From CAVXYG01 sp963706835 (lineage in GTDB: Bacteria; Actinomycetota; Actinomycetes; S36-B12; GCA-2699445): a stretch of DNA of 64,000 bases. The position numbers and the translations under genes were made by a program. The notes under the pieces were generated by a model. It had not been told where the DNA came from. It did not search any database and was given only the letters and a program-made list of their open reading frames with translations. Numbering within the stretch: position 1 is the stretch's first letter; each line of letters begins with the position of its first letter. Where the stretch lies: the NCBI GenBank assembly GCA_963706835.1, contig CAVPOB010000040.1:186001-250000 (forward strand). The letters run 5' to 3'. Shown piece after piece: positions 1 through 9,261 of the stretch.

Positions 1-279
1 ATCGGGCGGCCGGGCCGCATCGCGGACCGCATTGGCCAGCGCTTCGAGGTCGTCACTGGTCGGCTTCAACGCATCGGGATCCGGCGCCAGTCGCACGATT
101 TCCCAGCCGCGCGGAGCCGTGAGGCGATCGCTGTGGATGGCGCACAGGTCGTAGCAGTGCGGCTCGGCGTACGTCGCCAGCGGCCCCAGTACGGCGGTGG
201 AGTCCGAGTAGACGTAGGTGAGGGTCGCAACGGCGGGCCGAGTGCACGATGGGCGACTGCAGCGACGGGAACTGCTCAC
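1..279 (-). CDS. DUF3499 family protein (runs off the window edge)
   Basis: This is the N-terminal 93 codons of a small actinobacterial protein; the gene continues past base 1. A GTG start at 279 gives a protein opening MSSSRRCSRPSC, then TRPAVATLTYVYSDSTAVLG, a PLATYAEPHCYDLC segment and APRGWEIVRLAPD. The spaced cysteine pairs near the N-terminus and at CYDLC look like a metal-binding knuckle. This conserved pattern is the DUF3499 signature, for which no activity is established. No strong ribosome binding site precedes the GTG, but the family's cysteine-rich N-terminus begins here. In mycobacteria the family lies near whiB2 and manB, and a WhiB gene and envelope genes lie just upstream here, so the same locus type is likely. 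Confidence 0.85.
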   Translation of the reverse strand, partial: MSSSRRCSRPSCTRPAVATLTYVYSDSTAVLGPLATYAEPHCYDLCAIHSDRLTAPRGWEIVRLAPDPDALKPTSDDLEALANAVRDAARPPD

Positions 280-401
280 AGCCGTCAACGTACAACGAGG
301 CTTCGGAAGATCCTCACATTGAGGCTCGCTCGCGATGCGCGCCGCGGACGCCATCGGGCACTCCGCGTCCCGGACGCACCATCCGGGACCGTGCGACCGG
401 G

Positions 402-434
402 CTATCCGGTGCCGTTCAGGACACCCGGCACCGG
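402..434 (-). terminator. 9-bp hairpin over the stop region of the DUF5719 gene
   Basis: CCGGTGCCG (406-414) and CGGCACCGG (426-434) form a perfect 9-bp stem with an 11-nt loop, ending two bases before the TAG stop. It overlaps the last codons, so it could be an intrinsic terminator without a U-tract or only a chance coding palindrome. Confidence 0.25.
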
Positions 435-1865
435 ATGAGCGGCCGGGATGCGCACTCTTGTCGATGGGTCGCTGCCCAGCGCGGCGGCGATGATCGGGCG
501 GTCGTTCAACGTCCCGCTCTGCACCACAGCCGCATGCCACCAGGCCGTCCCCGTGATCCGCTCGACCGTGATCAGGGAGGCGGCGCCGGCAGTGACGGGC
601 ACGCCGACCTCCCGCACGGATCCGCCCGGCACCGCCACCTCGCGCGTCTCGGTCGCCCCATTCGCAGCCCTCGTCGTGACGGCGACCGTCACGTCGTCGA
701 GTGGACTGACGATCGCAACCGTCGCCGGCGCCTCGGAGATCCCGGACAGCGGCAGAAAGGCTCGATCGGCCACCGGCTCGCGGGCCGCCGTCCAGGCGTA
801 GTCGGCGACCGGGACGCGATTCAGCACGCCGGTGGCGTCCGGGGGCAGCGTCGCCGCTTCCGTGCTGCGCACTCCGGCCGTGATCTCGTGGTTCGCCGTG
901 AGGCGGACGGCCGCAGATTCCCCGCGCAACTCCTCAGTGACATCGATGACGACGACATGCTCGGCTGGGACCGGGACCAGCCCCTCCGCCGATTCCCGCC
1001 CACCGCCGGCGGTGAGGTACTCGACCTCGACGGCAGCGTCCTGCTCGCCGCCGACCAGGACCAGTTCGCGCAGCCCTGCTCCCGCCGGTACACCGGGCAC
1101 GACATGTTGCAGCGCGGGCGCGGCGGCGGCGGGGATGAACTCGGCGCCCTGGGGGATCAATCCGTCGATGCCGGTCGACCGCACAGTGGCAGCGATCACA
1201 CCACCGGAGGTAGTCACATGCAGCGCCGCGGACGACACCCCGGGGATCAGCGAATCCACCCGCACGACCTCCTGCTCCCCCGGTCGCACCACCGCCCCGC
1301 TGCCGACGAGTTCGATCGCGCCGGCCGGGCCGAGCACCTCGACCGTCACCACTGCGGGAGAGTCCGTCGGGTTGGCCAGGAGCAGTTCGTCGATGGTGCC
1401 CAGCGACCCGGAGACACCGACGAACCACCATTCGGCGCGGGCCGGCAGGCACGTCGCCAGTGCCATCCCCCGCCCCTCCTCTGCAGGATCGAGGTACTCC
1501 CGGACCGAAGCCGTGTATCCGACAGCGTCGTCGGCGGCAGTGATCGCGATGGCACCGCCGTCGGCCGCCGCCGTCATGCGCCGCGCTCCCCCGGGATCAG
1601 GAAGCGGATGGGGGCCGTCGAGGGCACCGGTGATGACCCCGCCGCTACTCGGGGCCGCAGGATTCACGAACGCAGTGACGGCCTCCCCGCCGTCCCCGGT
1701 GGCCCCCGGTACCGGGCAGACCGTCGTGCGTTCGGCCAGCTCGCCTTCGGCGGGCCCCGCGGCCGCTGGACTGGCGAGGGTCATCGGCCACCAGTAGCCG
1801 GCCAGGACGACGGCGCCGATCAGCGCCAAGAGCGCTACGGCCGCGTATGCGTGGCGGGCCCTCAT
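402..1865 (-). CDS. DUF5719 family membrane-anchored protein
   Basis: A 487-residue protein. The chosen ATG overlaps the TGA of the upstream glycosyltransferase as ATGA, implying translational coupling; the reading frame stays open upstream but without protein-like sequence. An N-terminal hydrophobic helix (about residues 7-28, AVALLALIGAVVLAGYWW) should anchor it in the membrane. The remainder is exported and rich in V, A, T and G with repeating beta-type segments such as WWFVGVSGSLGTIDELLLAN and a final WWHAAVVQSGT segment. This fits DUF5719, an actinobacterial family of unknown function usually encoded beside a large GT2 glycosyltransferase. A role in cell-surface glycan assembly is inferred from context only. 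Confidence 0.8.
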   Translation of the reverse strand: MRARHAYAAVALLALIGAVVLAGYWWPMTLASPAAAGPAEGELAERTTVCPVPGATGDGGEAVTAFVNPAAPSSGGVITGALDGPHPLPDPGGARRMTAAADGGAIAITAADDAVGYTASVREYLDPAEEGRGMALATCLPARAEWWFVGVSGSLGTIDELLLANPTDSPAVVTVEVLGPAGAIELVGSGAVVRPGEQEVVRVDSLIPGVSSAALHVTTSGGVIAATVRSTGIDGLIPQGAEFIPAAAAPALQHVVPGVPAGAGLRELVLVGGEQDAAVEVEYLTAGGGRESAEGLVPVPAEHVVVIDVTEELRGESAAVRLTANHEITAGVRSTEAATLPPDATGVLNRVPVADYAWTAAREPVADRAFLPLSGISEAPATVAIVSPLDDVTVAVTTRAANGATETREVAVPGGSVREVGVPVTAGAASLITVERITGTAWWHAAVVQSGTLNDRPIIAAALGSDPSTRVRIPAAHPVPGVLNGTG

Positions 1866-4800
1866 GGTGTGGCCCCCTGTGCCGTGTCGGTCAGGTCCAG
1901 GGCCGGCGCTGCTGCCGTGGGCTGGGCGCTGTCGGCCGCCGTCCGATCCGGGTCCGGCAACTCCTCCGGGCGCCGCCAACGGGGCAGCAGCAGGATGAGC
2001 AGGCCGAGCGCTGCTGCCGGCACGAGCAGCGCTCGGTCGCGGGAGCGCTGGTCGTGCTGCAGCACCAGCGTGGTCTCCGGGCCGGCGGCCAGCGGCACCT
2101 CCAGGGCGCGGTCGCCGGCAACCGGCAACACGGTGCCCGCTGCGGAGGCGGCCCATGACCCGTCGTTGGCTTGGGCCACGCGCAGCGCGAGCGGCTCGGA
2201 CCGCTGCGGCAGCGCCAACTCGGTCTCGCCGCGCTCGCCTCCCGCGACCATGGGCACCGGTGCGGCCTGGTCCCCTGCCCCGATGCGAGCGCGGGCGGTC
2301 ACCCCCGCGACTTCCCACAGGCCCCGCCCGTCGCTGGTCGACAGGCGGCGCAGGGCAGAGTTGCCGTCGAGGGCGGCGGTCAGGTCGGACTCGGCCACTT
2401 CGGCGACGATGTAGCGGACGGCGTTCTCTGCCAGAACTCGGACCGGCTCCGGCCCAACGCCGGCCGCCAGTTGCCCCACGGCCTGCGACAACTCGCGCCA
2501 GGTGTCCGGCGGCGGTGCCACATCGGCGTCGCCGAGTCGCGCCCCGGCGCGGTTGACCAAGGCATAGGTGACCGTGTCGCCATCCGACTGCTGCAGGACC
2601 AGCGCGCGAATCCGGTCCGGCGACGTCGCCTCCTCGGCGACGAAGGCGGGCACGACCGTCTCATCGGTGCGCTGCAGCGGACCGGCGAGTTCGGTGACCC
2701 ACAGCAGCGACAGGTAGGACGGCCCCGCCACCAGTGCGACCAGCACCAGCGCAGACGCCACGCGGCCCCGCCGCCGCACGGCCGGACCGGCGGCGAGCAG
2801 TACACCGGCAGCGGCGACCACCATGCCCACCGCCATGACCAGCAGCATCGGCCCGGCGAAGGCGTACTGGGCCTGCGCCGACCCGACCGGCATGAACTGC
2901 TGGGTCGTGGCCAGGGTCGCGCCGACCAGACCGATCAGGATGATCCACCAGCCCCAGACGGCTGCTGCGCGGCTGCGCCGCCACACCAGGCCGGCCAGCG
3001 CGAGGGCCGCAAGCGGCAGGGCCGCCCACGCGACGGCCCCCTCCATGGTTCCGGGGTCGAGCAGCAGCAGACGCCAGCCGGGGGATTCTGGCGCAACCAG
3101 GTCGGGGCTGGTGATGCCGGCCTCGAACATGATGCGGCCAGGGTCGGCGAGAAGCGCCCCGCTCCAGGGCCACAGCAGAGCGGGAGGGACCAACGCCAGC
3201 AGCGCGACCGCCGCCCAACCGGCGACGGTTCGCGTGCGGGCCGCGGCGGCTCCCACGGCGAGCAGGACGGTTGCGGCCCAGATCAGCGGCACGAACGACG
3301 CGCACACGGCCAGCAGCAGGGTCGCCGCGGCTGCCGTGCGCAGCTGCGGCGGCGGGAGCCGATCGGTGCGCACGAACAAGCGCGCGACCAGTCGCACCAA
3401 CCAGGGCAGCAGGACCGCGACCACTGCGGTCCCGAGCCGACCGTCCAGCGAGGGCACGATCACGGCCGGTGAGACCGCGTAGGCGATCGCCAGGCCCGCC
3501 CGCGTACTGCGCCGCGGAAGTCCGCGCAGCGCGAGGAAGGCCACGAATCCCGCCAGCGGCACGGCCCCGAGCAGGAGCAGCCCGGCGACCCATTCGACGG
3601 ATACCCCGGGCGGAGCGGCCAACGCCATCAGTGGCAGCACGTACGGCGCGGCCGGCTCAGCCGAACCCAGCCCGACGTCGTGCCACGAGGATCGAAAGCC
3701 CTCCCACAAGGTGGATCCATCGGCCGCAGGGAGCAGCGCGCCGCCTTGCAGGATGCCCCTAGCGGACCAGATCGCACTGGTCGCCACCGCTGCTAGGACT
3801 GCCAGGACCAGTCCCACCCCAACGGCGGAACCGGCGCTGATCGGACGCGGACTGCCGCCCGTCGGCTGGGCCGACTGCCGCTGGAGCACCGAATGCTCCA
3901 GGGCCAGTCCCCATTGCTCGATGAGCCCGGGCCGCAACTGTCGCAGTTCGTGACGCGGAACCTGGGCAACCGCGCGCAGCCGACGCCGGGCCTGCACCAC
4001 CCGGCCCGGGTGGAGATGCACCGACAGCCAGACCTGCATCTCGGCCCAGGCGCGACGCGGACCGGCCCCCGGCAGCAGCAGTACGGAGGCGACCAGTGTC
4101 CGTGCGAGCAGCATCAGGGAGGTGAATGGGAGCAGGAAGGCAGGCCCGTGCACCAGCGAGGTGTACAAACCGGCTGCCCGCACCGTCCGCGGCCCAGCCT
4201 CGCTGTTGCGCCGCAATCCGTGCAGCCCAGCCTCGCGGTGGTGCACGACCGCCGTCGGCACGACCAGCACGCGCTCGTCGGCGCGCCGGGCCCGCATGCA
4301 GAACTCGATGTCGTCGCCGTAACTGGGCAGGTACGGGTCGAAGCCGTCGAGCCGCTCCCAGACGTCGCGTCGGACGAGCATGCCGGGCGACCCGACCGCC
4401 AGGACATCGCTGAGATCGTCCCGCTGTCCCTGGTCCCGATCACCGGCATCGAGACCGGTGTAGCGCCGCCCGGAGTTCGTGATGGACAGTCCGCACTCGA
4501 CCAGCAGCGCCGGGTTGTGCCATCCGCGGACCTTCGGGCCGAGTACCCCCGCCGATGGGGATCGGTCAGCCTCGGCCAGCAGCGCGGTGAGCGCGGTCGG
4601 ATCCGGGGCGCTGTCATCGTGAAGCAGCCACAGCCAGCGGGTGGCGGGCGCGCCGGAGCCCGTCGCAGCGGCCGCCTCGGGAAGATCGTGTACCGCTGCG
4701 GCCACGGCCTGCCCGAACGTGGTGTCGGGGGCCAGCGTCAGCACGCGGTCCAGGAACGGTCCGGCGGCATGCAGCAGGTCCGCACTGTCGTCGTCGGAGC

Positions 4801-5044
4801 CGGCATCCACCGCGACCAACTCGTCGGGCACGCGATCGAGTCGGCGCAGCGCTGCCAGGGTCCGGGGCAGCCACTCGCGCCCGTTGCGGACGACGAGGAT
4901 GGCAGTCACCCAGTGACCGTCGGCGTCCCGAAGCGCACCCACCGGGCGCGTGTCCGAGGCATCGAGGGGGGACTGGATGCCAGGCACGGCGCTTGGGGCA
5001 GTCAACGGCCAGCCCCGGGGAACGATGCCTGCATGCTCACGCAC
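1862..5044 (-). CDS. Large membrane glycosyltransferase, family GT2
   Basis: A 1060-residue fusion. The cytosolic GT2 (GT-A fold) domain covers about residues 45-270: VTAILVVRNGREWLPRTL opens the Rossmann half, VDAGSDDDS and LLHDDSAPD supply the acidic nucleotide and metal-binding motifs, and SYGDDIEFCMRARRA is the acceptor-side motif. A helix pair near 285-320 leads to a long polytopic region (about 400-800, roughly ten hydrophobic segments). A soluble domain of about 200 residues and a final helix (ALGLLILLLPRW) followed by a basic tail complete it. Such proteins probably transfer sugars to a lipid-linked or wall glycan; donor and acceptor cannot be read from sequence. The GTG start sits directly behind a GGTGAGGGGG run. 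It overlaps DUF5719 by four bases. Confidence 0.85.
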   Translation of the reverse strand: MREHAGIVPRGWPLTAPSAVPGIQSPLDASDTRPVGALRDADGHWVTAILVVRNGREWLPRTLAALRRLDRVPDELVAVDAGSDDDSADLLHAAGPFLDRVLTLAPDTTFGQAVAAAVHDLPEAAAATGSGAPATRWLWLLHDDSAPDPTALTALLAEADRSPSAGVLGPKVRGWHNPALLVECGLSITNSGRRYTGLDAGDRDQGQRDDLSDVLAVGSPGMLVRRDVWERLDGFDPYLPSYGDDIEFCMRARRADERVLVVPTAVVHHREAGLHGLRRNSEAGPRTVRAAGLYTSLVHGPAFLLPFTSLMLLARTLVASVLLLPGAGPRRAWAEMQVWLSVHLHPGRVVQARRRLRAVAQVPRHELRQLRPGLIEQWGLALEHSVLQRQSAQPTGGSPRPISAGSAVGVGLVLAVLAAVATSAIWSARGILQGGALLPAADGSTLWEGFRSSWHDVGLGSAEPAAPYVLPLMALAAPPGVSVEWVAGLLLLGAVPLAGFVAFLALRGLPRRSTRAGLAIAYAVSPAVIVPSLDGRLGTAVVAVLLPWLVRLVARLFVRTDRLPPPQLRTAAAATLLLAVCASFVPLIWAATVLLAVGAAAARTRTVAGWAAVALLALVPPALLWPWSGALLADPGRIMFEAGITSPDLVAPESPGWRLLLLDPGTMEGAVAWAALPLAALALAGLVWRRSRAAAVWGWWIILIGLVGATLATTQQFMPVGSAQAQYAFAGPMLLVMAVGMVVAAAGVLLAAGPAVRRRGRVASALVLVALVAGPSYLSLLWVTELAGPLQRTDETVVPAFVAEEATSPDRIRALVLQQSDGDTVTYALVNRAGARLGDADVAPPPDTWRELSQAVGQLAAGVGPEPVRVLAENAVRYIVAEVAESDLTAALDGNSALRRLSTSDGRGLWEVAGVTARARIGAGDQAAPVPMVAGGERGETELALPQRSEPLALRVAQANDGSWAASAAGTVLPVAGDRALEVPLAAGPETTLVLQHDQRSRDRALLVPAAALGLLILLLPRWRRPEELPDPDRTAADSAQPTAAAPALDLTDTAQGATP

Positions 5045-5149
5045 TCCCCCTCACCGAGTCGGACCCATCCAGCGTCACTGTATGTGATCGCACGACGGCC
5101 ACCCAAGCGACGGGTGAGCCTGAGCCGCGTCACCGGCCCCGGCACGGGC

Positions 5150-5407
5150 CTAGCCGGCCGCCCGCTTCAGCCGTCGGCGCTCCCGCTCACTGAGTCCGCC
5201 CCAGATGCCGAACCGCTCGTCGTGGGCCAGCGCATACTCCAGGCACTCCACCTGCACTTCGCACGACTGGCAGACCCGCTTGGCCTCCCGAGTGCTGCCG
5301 CCCTTCTCCGGGAAGAACGCCTCGGGATCGGTCTGCGCGCACAGCGCCTTCTCCTGCCAGGCCATCTCTTCGGCATCGGTCAGCGGCAGCAGCACCATTT
5401 CTCCCAC
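5150..5407 (-). CDS. whiB: WhiB-family iron-sulfur transcription regulator
   Basis: An 85-residue WhiB-like protein. The four [4Fe-4S] cysteines are Cys23, then Cys46 and Cys49 (CQSC), and Cys55. The GIWGG turn motif follows at about 67-71, and the basic C-terminus SERERRRLKRAAG contacts DNA. WhiB proteins bind the primary sigma factor region 4 and act as cofactor-dependent regulators. The position beside DUF3499, DUF5719 and envelope genes suggests the WhiB2/WhmD group, a cell-division regulator, but the subfamily is inferred. GTG at 5407 is chosen because GAGGAGG lies about 6 nt upstream; the ATG nine bases further in is the alternative. A near-consensus promoter lies about 110 bp upstream. 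Confidence 0.93.
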   Translation of the reverse strand: MGEMVLLPLTDAEEMAWQEKALCAQTDPEAFFPEKGGSTREAKRVCQSCEVQVECLEYALAHDERFGIWGGLSERERRRLKRAAG

Positions 5408-5518
5408 GGGAACCCTCCTCGACTCGCGACTGCGCTGCCGGCCGATCGAAGGACTTTGGTCCTGAACTGCCCCATCCAGGCCTGTGGTCCGCCTCACACA
5501 TGTCCCGACAACGCCGTA

Positions 5519-5547
5519 ATTACAACGGTGTGACTTACCCGAGTCAA
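5519..5547 (-). promoter_or_regulatory. Predicted vegetative promoter of the whiB gene
   Basis: On the minus strand a TTGACT -35 hexamer (5542-5547) is followed after exactly 17 nt by a TGTAAT -10 hexamer (5519-5524). Transcription would start near 5512 and leave a leader of about 105 nt before the GTG at 5407. This stretch is markedly more AT-rich than its surroundings. Confidence 0.55.
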
Positions 5548-5588
5548 GACGGGGTCGGACAACTTCGACTCCCGCGGCGCGCGGGCCG

Positions 5589-8180
5589 TCACGAATGGTG
5601 CAGATGTCCGGTTTGTCCGGCAGGGGTTGGGGCATCCGGGACAGCGGCAGGGCCCACGCGGCCATACAGGGTCGTGCGCTGCGCGGCGGGTCGCCCCGCG
5701 AGTGCCGCGATCGCGCCGAGCTGATCGGGAGTCTTGGCGCTGCCGTGCTCCGAGCCGGCCATGCGCGAGATCGTCTCCTCCATGAGCGTCCCGCCGAGGT
5801 CGTTCACACCCGCCGCCAGCATTGCCGCCGAGCCAGCCTCCCCCAGCTTCACCCAACTGGTCTGGATGTTGTCGATGACCCCGGTCAGCATCAGTCGCGC
5901 CATGGCATGCACCGCGAGATTCTGCGCCGCCGTGGGCCCGGGCCGGGCGGCGCCCGACAGATACAGCGGCGCGTTGTGGTGGATGAACGGCAGCGGCACG
6001 AACTCGGTGAAGCCCCCGGTCTCCACCCCGATGCGGCGCAGCAGGCTCAGGTGATCGACCCAGTGGCCGGGCGTGTCGACGTGTCCGTACATCATCGTCG
6101 CCGTCGATGGCAGACCGATGTCGTGGGCGGTGGTGACGACCTCGATCCAGGCGGCGGTGGGCAGTTTGCCCTTGGTCAGGATCCAGCGCACATCATCGTC
6201 GAGGATCTCTGCCGCGGTACCGGGTATGGACCCCAGTCCGGCCGCCCTGGCCTCCTGCAGCCATTCCCGAACACTGACCCCGAGCCGCGCGGCACCGTTG
6301 ACCACCTCCATGGGCGAGAACGCATGCAGGTGCAGCGCCGGCGCCGCGGCACGGATCGCCCGCAGCAGGTCGAAGTAGGCATCGCCGGGCAGCCTGGGGT
6401 GGATGCCGCCCTGCATGCAGATCTCCGTGGCACCCACCGCCTGGGCCTGCAGGGCGCGCTGCACCACCTCGGCGGTCGTCAGCGTGTAGGCGTCGGCGTC
6501 TGACTCCCGCTGCGCGAAGGCGCAGAACCGGCAGCCGGTGTAGCAGACGTTGGTGAAGTTGATGTTGCGGTTCACCACGAAGGTCACGGTGTCCCCGTTC
6601 GCAGCCCGGCGCACGTCGTCGGCGAGTCGGCACAGCTGGTGCAGCGCAGCACCGTTGGCCGACATCAGCGCGATCGCCTCGTCGCGATGCCGCGGGTCCG
6701 CAAGAGCGACCGGGTTCTCCGCCGCCAACCGCAGTCCGGCCGCCTCCGCATCCGCGGCCAGCACCGCGGGCGCCGCACCGACCCGGGTCGCGGCCTCGCG
6801 TACCGCATCCCAGTCGCCGTACACCTCGCCGAAGTCGCCGCGCCGATCACTGCTGCGCCCGAGCAGGTCGATCACCTCGTGCAGGTCGACCTGTCCACCG
6901 GCATGCGCGCCGGCGAACGCGCCATAGCCGCCGGTCGACTCGTCAGCCTGCCACGGCCGCGGCTCGGGGCGGGCAGCGGTGGCGAGACCGGACGGTCCGG
7001 CCAGGGCCGCGGTATGGGGCAGCAGCCGGGGGTCGATCCAGCGTCCGGCTCGGCGGACGTAGCGCGGATGGGCCGTCAACCTCGACTGCAACGTGAATCC
7101 TTGGTCGGCCGTCAAGGCAGCGAGCCGCTCCACCTGCGGCCAGGGCCGCTCGGGATTGACGTGATCCGGGGTCACCGGACTGATGCCGCCCCAGTCGTCC
7201 ACCCCCGCGGCCAGCAAGGCTGCCAGCGCCGTCTGGTCGTGGAGATTAGGCGGGGCCTGCACCGAGACCGACCCGGGCAGTACCAGCCGGGCCACCGCAA
7301 CAGCGGCGAGGTGGCGGTCCAGGTCGGCGTCGGGGCGCCGGGCGGCGGCGGTGGCCGGCTTCGCACGGAAGTTCTGCACGATCACTTCCTGCAGGTGACC
7401 GTACTGGCGGGCCAGGCCGGCCAGGTCCAGCAGCGACTGCGCCAGTTCCGCGTCGGTCTCGCCGATGCCGACCAAGACCCCGCTGGTGAAGGGGATGTCG
7501 AGTCGGCCGGCGTCGGCGATCGTGCGCAGCCGGACTTGCGGATCCTTGTCCGGCGATCCGTAGTGCACCTGTCCGGGCGTCTCGAACAGGCGCCGGCTCG
7601 AGGTCTCCAGCATCAGCCCCATGCTGGGAGCCACCGGGCGCAACCGCCGCAGCTCGGCCCACGACATCACGCCGGGGTTCAGGTGCGGCAGCAGTCCGCT
7701 GCCTTCCAGCGCCGCGATCGCAGCGGCCCTCAGGTAGTCCAACGTGCTGTCGTAGCCGGCAGCATCCAGCCATTCGCGCGCCTGCGGCCACCGGGCCTCT
7801 GGCCGGTCGCCCAGCGTGAACAGCACCTCCCGGCAGCCGGCCTGCCTGCCCTGCTCGGCGATGCCCCGCACCTCGTCCAGCGACAGGTAGGCAGCGTGGC
7901 CGTCCTCGCGCAGTCGGCCCGGGGTGGTCACGAACGTGCAGTAGTGGCAGCGGTCGCGGCACAGTCGCGTCAGCGGCACGAACACCTTGGGCGAGTAGGT
8001 GATGATCCCGGGCCGCTCGTCATCGCGGATTCGCCGGTCCCGGACCGCCGCCGCGATGGCCATCAGATCGGCCAGTTCGGCGCCGCGCACCGTGAGGAGG
8101 GCTGTTGCCTCGGCAACATCGAGGCTCGAGCCGCGGCGCGCTCGGGCCAGCGACCGGGACACCTGGGCAGCAGTCGCCAT
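5589..8180 (-). CDS. fbiC: FO synthase (fused CofG/CofH), coenzyme F420 biosynthesis
   Basis: An 863-residue two-domain radical SAM enzyme that makes 7,8-didemethyl-8-hydroxy-5-deazariboflavin (FO), the chromophore of F420, from tyrosine and a flavin-pathway uracil intermediate. The N-terminal CofG-like domain carries the cluster motif CRDRCHYC (CxxxCxxC), and the C-terminal CofH-like domain carries CYTGCRFC. Other recognisable stretches are FTSGVLVGIGET and SPVTPDHVNPERPWP in the first half, and EICMQGGIHP and TATMMYGHVDTPGHW in the second. Length and domain order match actinobacterial FbiC. ATG at 8180 is preferred over the GTG nine bases upstream because AGGGTGG lies just 5' of it. It is transcribed toward whiB as a separate unit. 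It implies F420-dependent redox enzymes in the cell. Confidence 0.96.
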   Translation of the reverse strand: MATAAQVSRSLARARRGSSLDVAEATALLTVRGAELADLMAIAAAVRDRRIRDDERPGIITYSPKVFVPLTRLCRDRCHYCTFVTTPGRLREDGHAAYLSLDEVRGIAEQGRQAGCREVLFTLGDRPEARWPQAREWLDAAGYDSTLDYLRAAAIAALEGSGLLPHLNPGVMSWAELRRLRPVAPSMGLMLETSSRRLFETPGQVHYGSPDKDPQVRLRTIADAGRLDIPFTSGVLVGIGETDAELAQSLLDLAGLARQYGHLQEVIVQNFRAKPATAAARRPDADLDRHLAAVAVARLVLPGSVSVQAPPNLHDQTALAALLAAGVDDWGGISPVTPDHVNPERPWPQVERLAALTADQGFTLQSRLTAHPRYVRRAGRWIDPRLLPHTAALAGPSGLATAARPEPRPWQADESTGGYGAFAGAHAGGQVDLHEVIDLLGRSSDRRGDFGEVYGDWDAVREAATRVGAAPAVLAADAEAAGLRLAAENPVALADPRHRDEAIALMSANGAALHQLCRLADDVRRAANGDTVTFVVNRNINFTNVCYTGCRFCAFAQRESDADAYTLTTAEVVQRALQAQAVGATEICMQGGIHPRLPGDAYFDLLRAIRAAAPALHLHAFSPMEVVNGAARLGVSVREWLQEARAAGLGSIPGTAAEILDDDVRWILTKGKLPTAAWIEVVTTAHDIGLPSTATMMYGHVDTPGHWVDHLSLLRRIGVETGGFTEFVPLPFIHHNAPLYLSGAARPGPTAAQNLAVHAMARLMLTGVIDNIQTSWVKLGEAGSAAMLAAGVNDLGGTLMEETISRMAGSEHGSAKTPDQLGAIAALAGRPAAQRTTLYGRVGPAAVPDAPTPAGQTGHLHHS

Positions 8181-8239
8181 GGAGACCACCCTAGGCGCAG
8201 CCGACCGACGCCATCACACCCGTCCCGCCGCGCCTGCGG

Positions 8240-9261
8240 CTATTCCGGGCTCGGATGTGCGACGACCGATGCGGGTTCGGCGAAATGGCAGGCCGACTCA
8301 TGATCGGTGCCGGAGCGGATCTCCAGCGCCGGATCCTGGGTCGCGCAGATGTCCTGGGCCTTCCAGCACCGATCGCGGAAGCGGCACCCGGGCGGGATGT
8401 CCACCGGGCTGGGCGGATCACCGGTGAGCACGATGCGCTGCCGATCGTCGCGTCCCACCGGGTCTGGCACCGGCACTGCAGACAGCAGCGCCTGGGTGTA
8501 GGGGTGGCTGGGGCGCTGGTAGATCTGCTCCTCATTGCCCAGTTCGACGATCCTGCCGAGGTACATCACGCCAACCCGGTCGGAGATGTGGCGCACCACC
8601 GACAGGTCATGAGCGATGAAGATGTAGGAGAGGTTGAACTCGTTCTGCAGGTCGCCGAGCAGGTTGATGACCTGGGCCTGGACGGAGACGTCGAGGGCGC
8701 TGACCGGCTCATCGCAGATGATGACCGACGGCTTCAGCGCCAGCCCGCGAGCGATGCCGATGCGCTGCCGCTGCCCGCCGGAGAACTGATGGGGGTAGCG
8801 GTTGATGTGCTCCGGGTTGAGCCCGACCACGTCGAGTAGGTCCTTGACCCGCTTGACCCGGTCGCCCTTGGGCGCCACCTCGGGATGGATGCGGAACGGC
8901 TCCCCCACGATGTCGCCGACCGTCATGCGCGGGTTCAGCGAGGAGTAGGGGTCCTGGAACACGATCTGTACGATGGCGACGCAGCGCCTTGAGGTCCTTG
9001 CCCTTGGCTGCGTAGATGTCCTGCCCTTCGAACATCGCCGATCCGGACGTCGCGCGCTCCAGCACGACGAGCAGCTTGGCCAGCGTGGACTTGCCGCAGC
9101 CGGACTCGCCCGACGATGCCCAGCGTCTCGCCGCGCCGCAGGTCGAAGGAGACGCCGTCGACGGCCTGGACGGCGCCGATCTGCTTCTTGAACACGACGC
9201 CCTTGGTCAGCGGGAAGTGCTTCACCAGGTCGCGGACCTCGAGGACCACTTCACTGCTCAT
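8240..9261 (-). pseudogene. Oligopeptide ABC transporter ATPase (OppF/DppF type), frameshifted in this sequence
   Basis: Second ATPase of the peptide importer. Read across three frames it gives one continuous protein of about 339 residues: MSSEVVLEVRDLVKHFPLTKG, Walker A GESGCGKST, the Q-loop in IVFQDPYSSLNPRMTV, the FSGGQRQRIGIARGLALKP signature, Walker B VIICDEPVSALD, the H-loop IFIAHDLSVVRHI, and the C-terminal oligopeptide domain with CRFRDRCW. Two single-base frame changes break it: one extra G/C in the run at about 9109-9111, inside Walker A, and one near 8975 just before the Q-loop. The gene length (3n+2) agrees with two inserted bases. There are no in-frame stops in the restored protein, so a sequence error is at least as likely as true loss. 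Its ATG overlaps the upstream ATPase stop as ATGA. Confidence 0.85.

Noticed and set aside
249..2414. A 721-codon plus-strand open frame over the DUF5719 gene
   Set aside because: Low-complexity R/G/D composition and no ribosome binding site; the minus strand carries the coherent protein.
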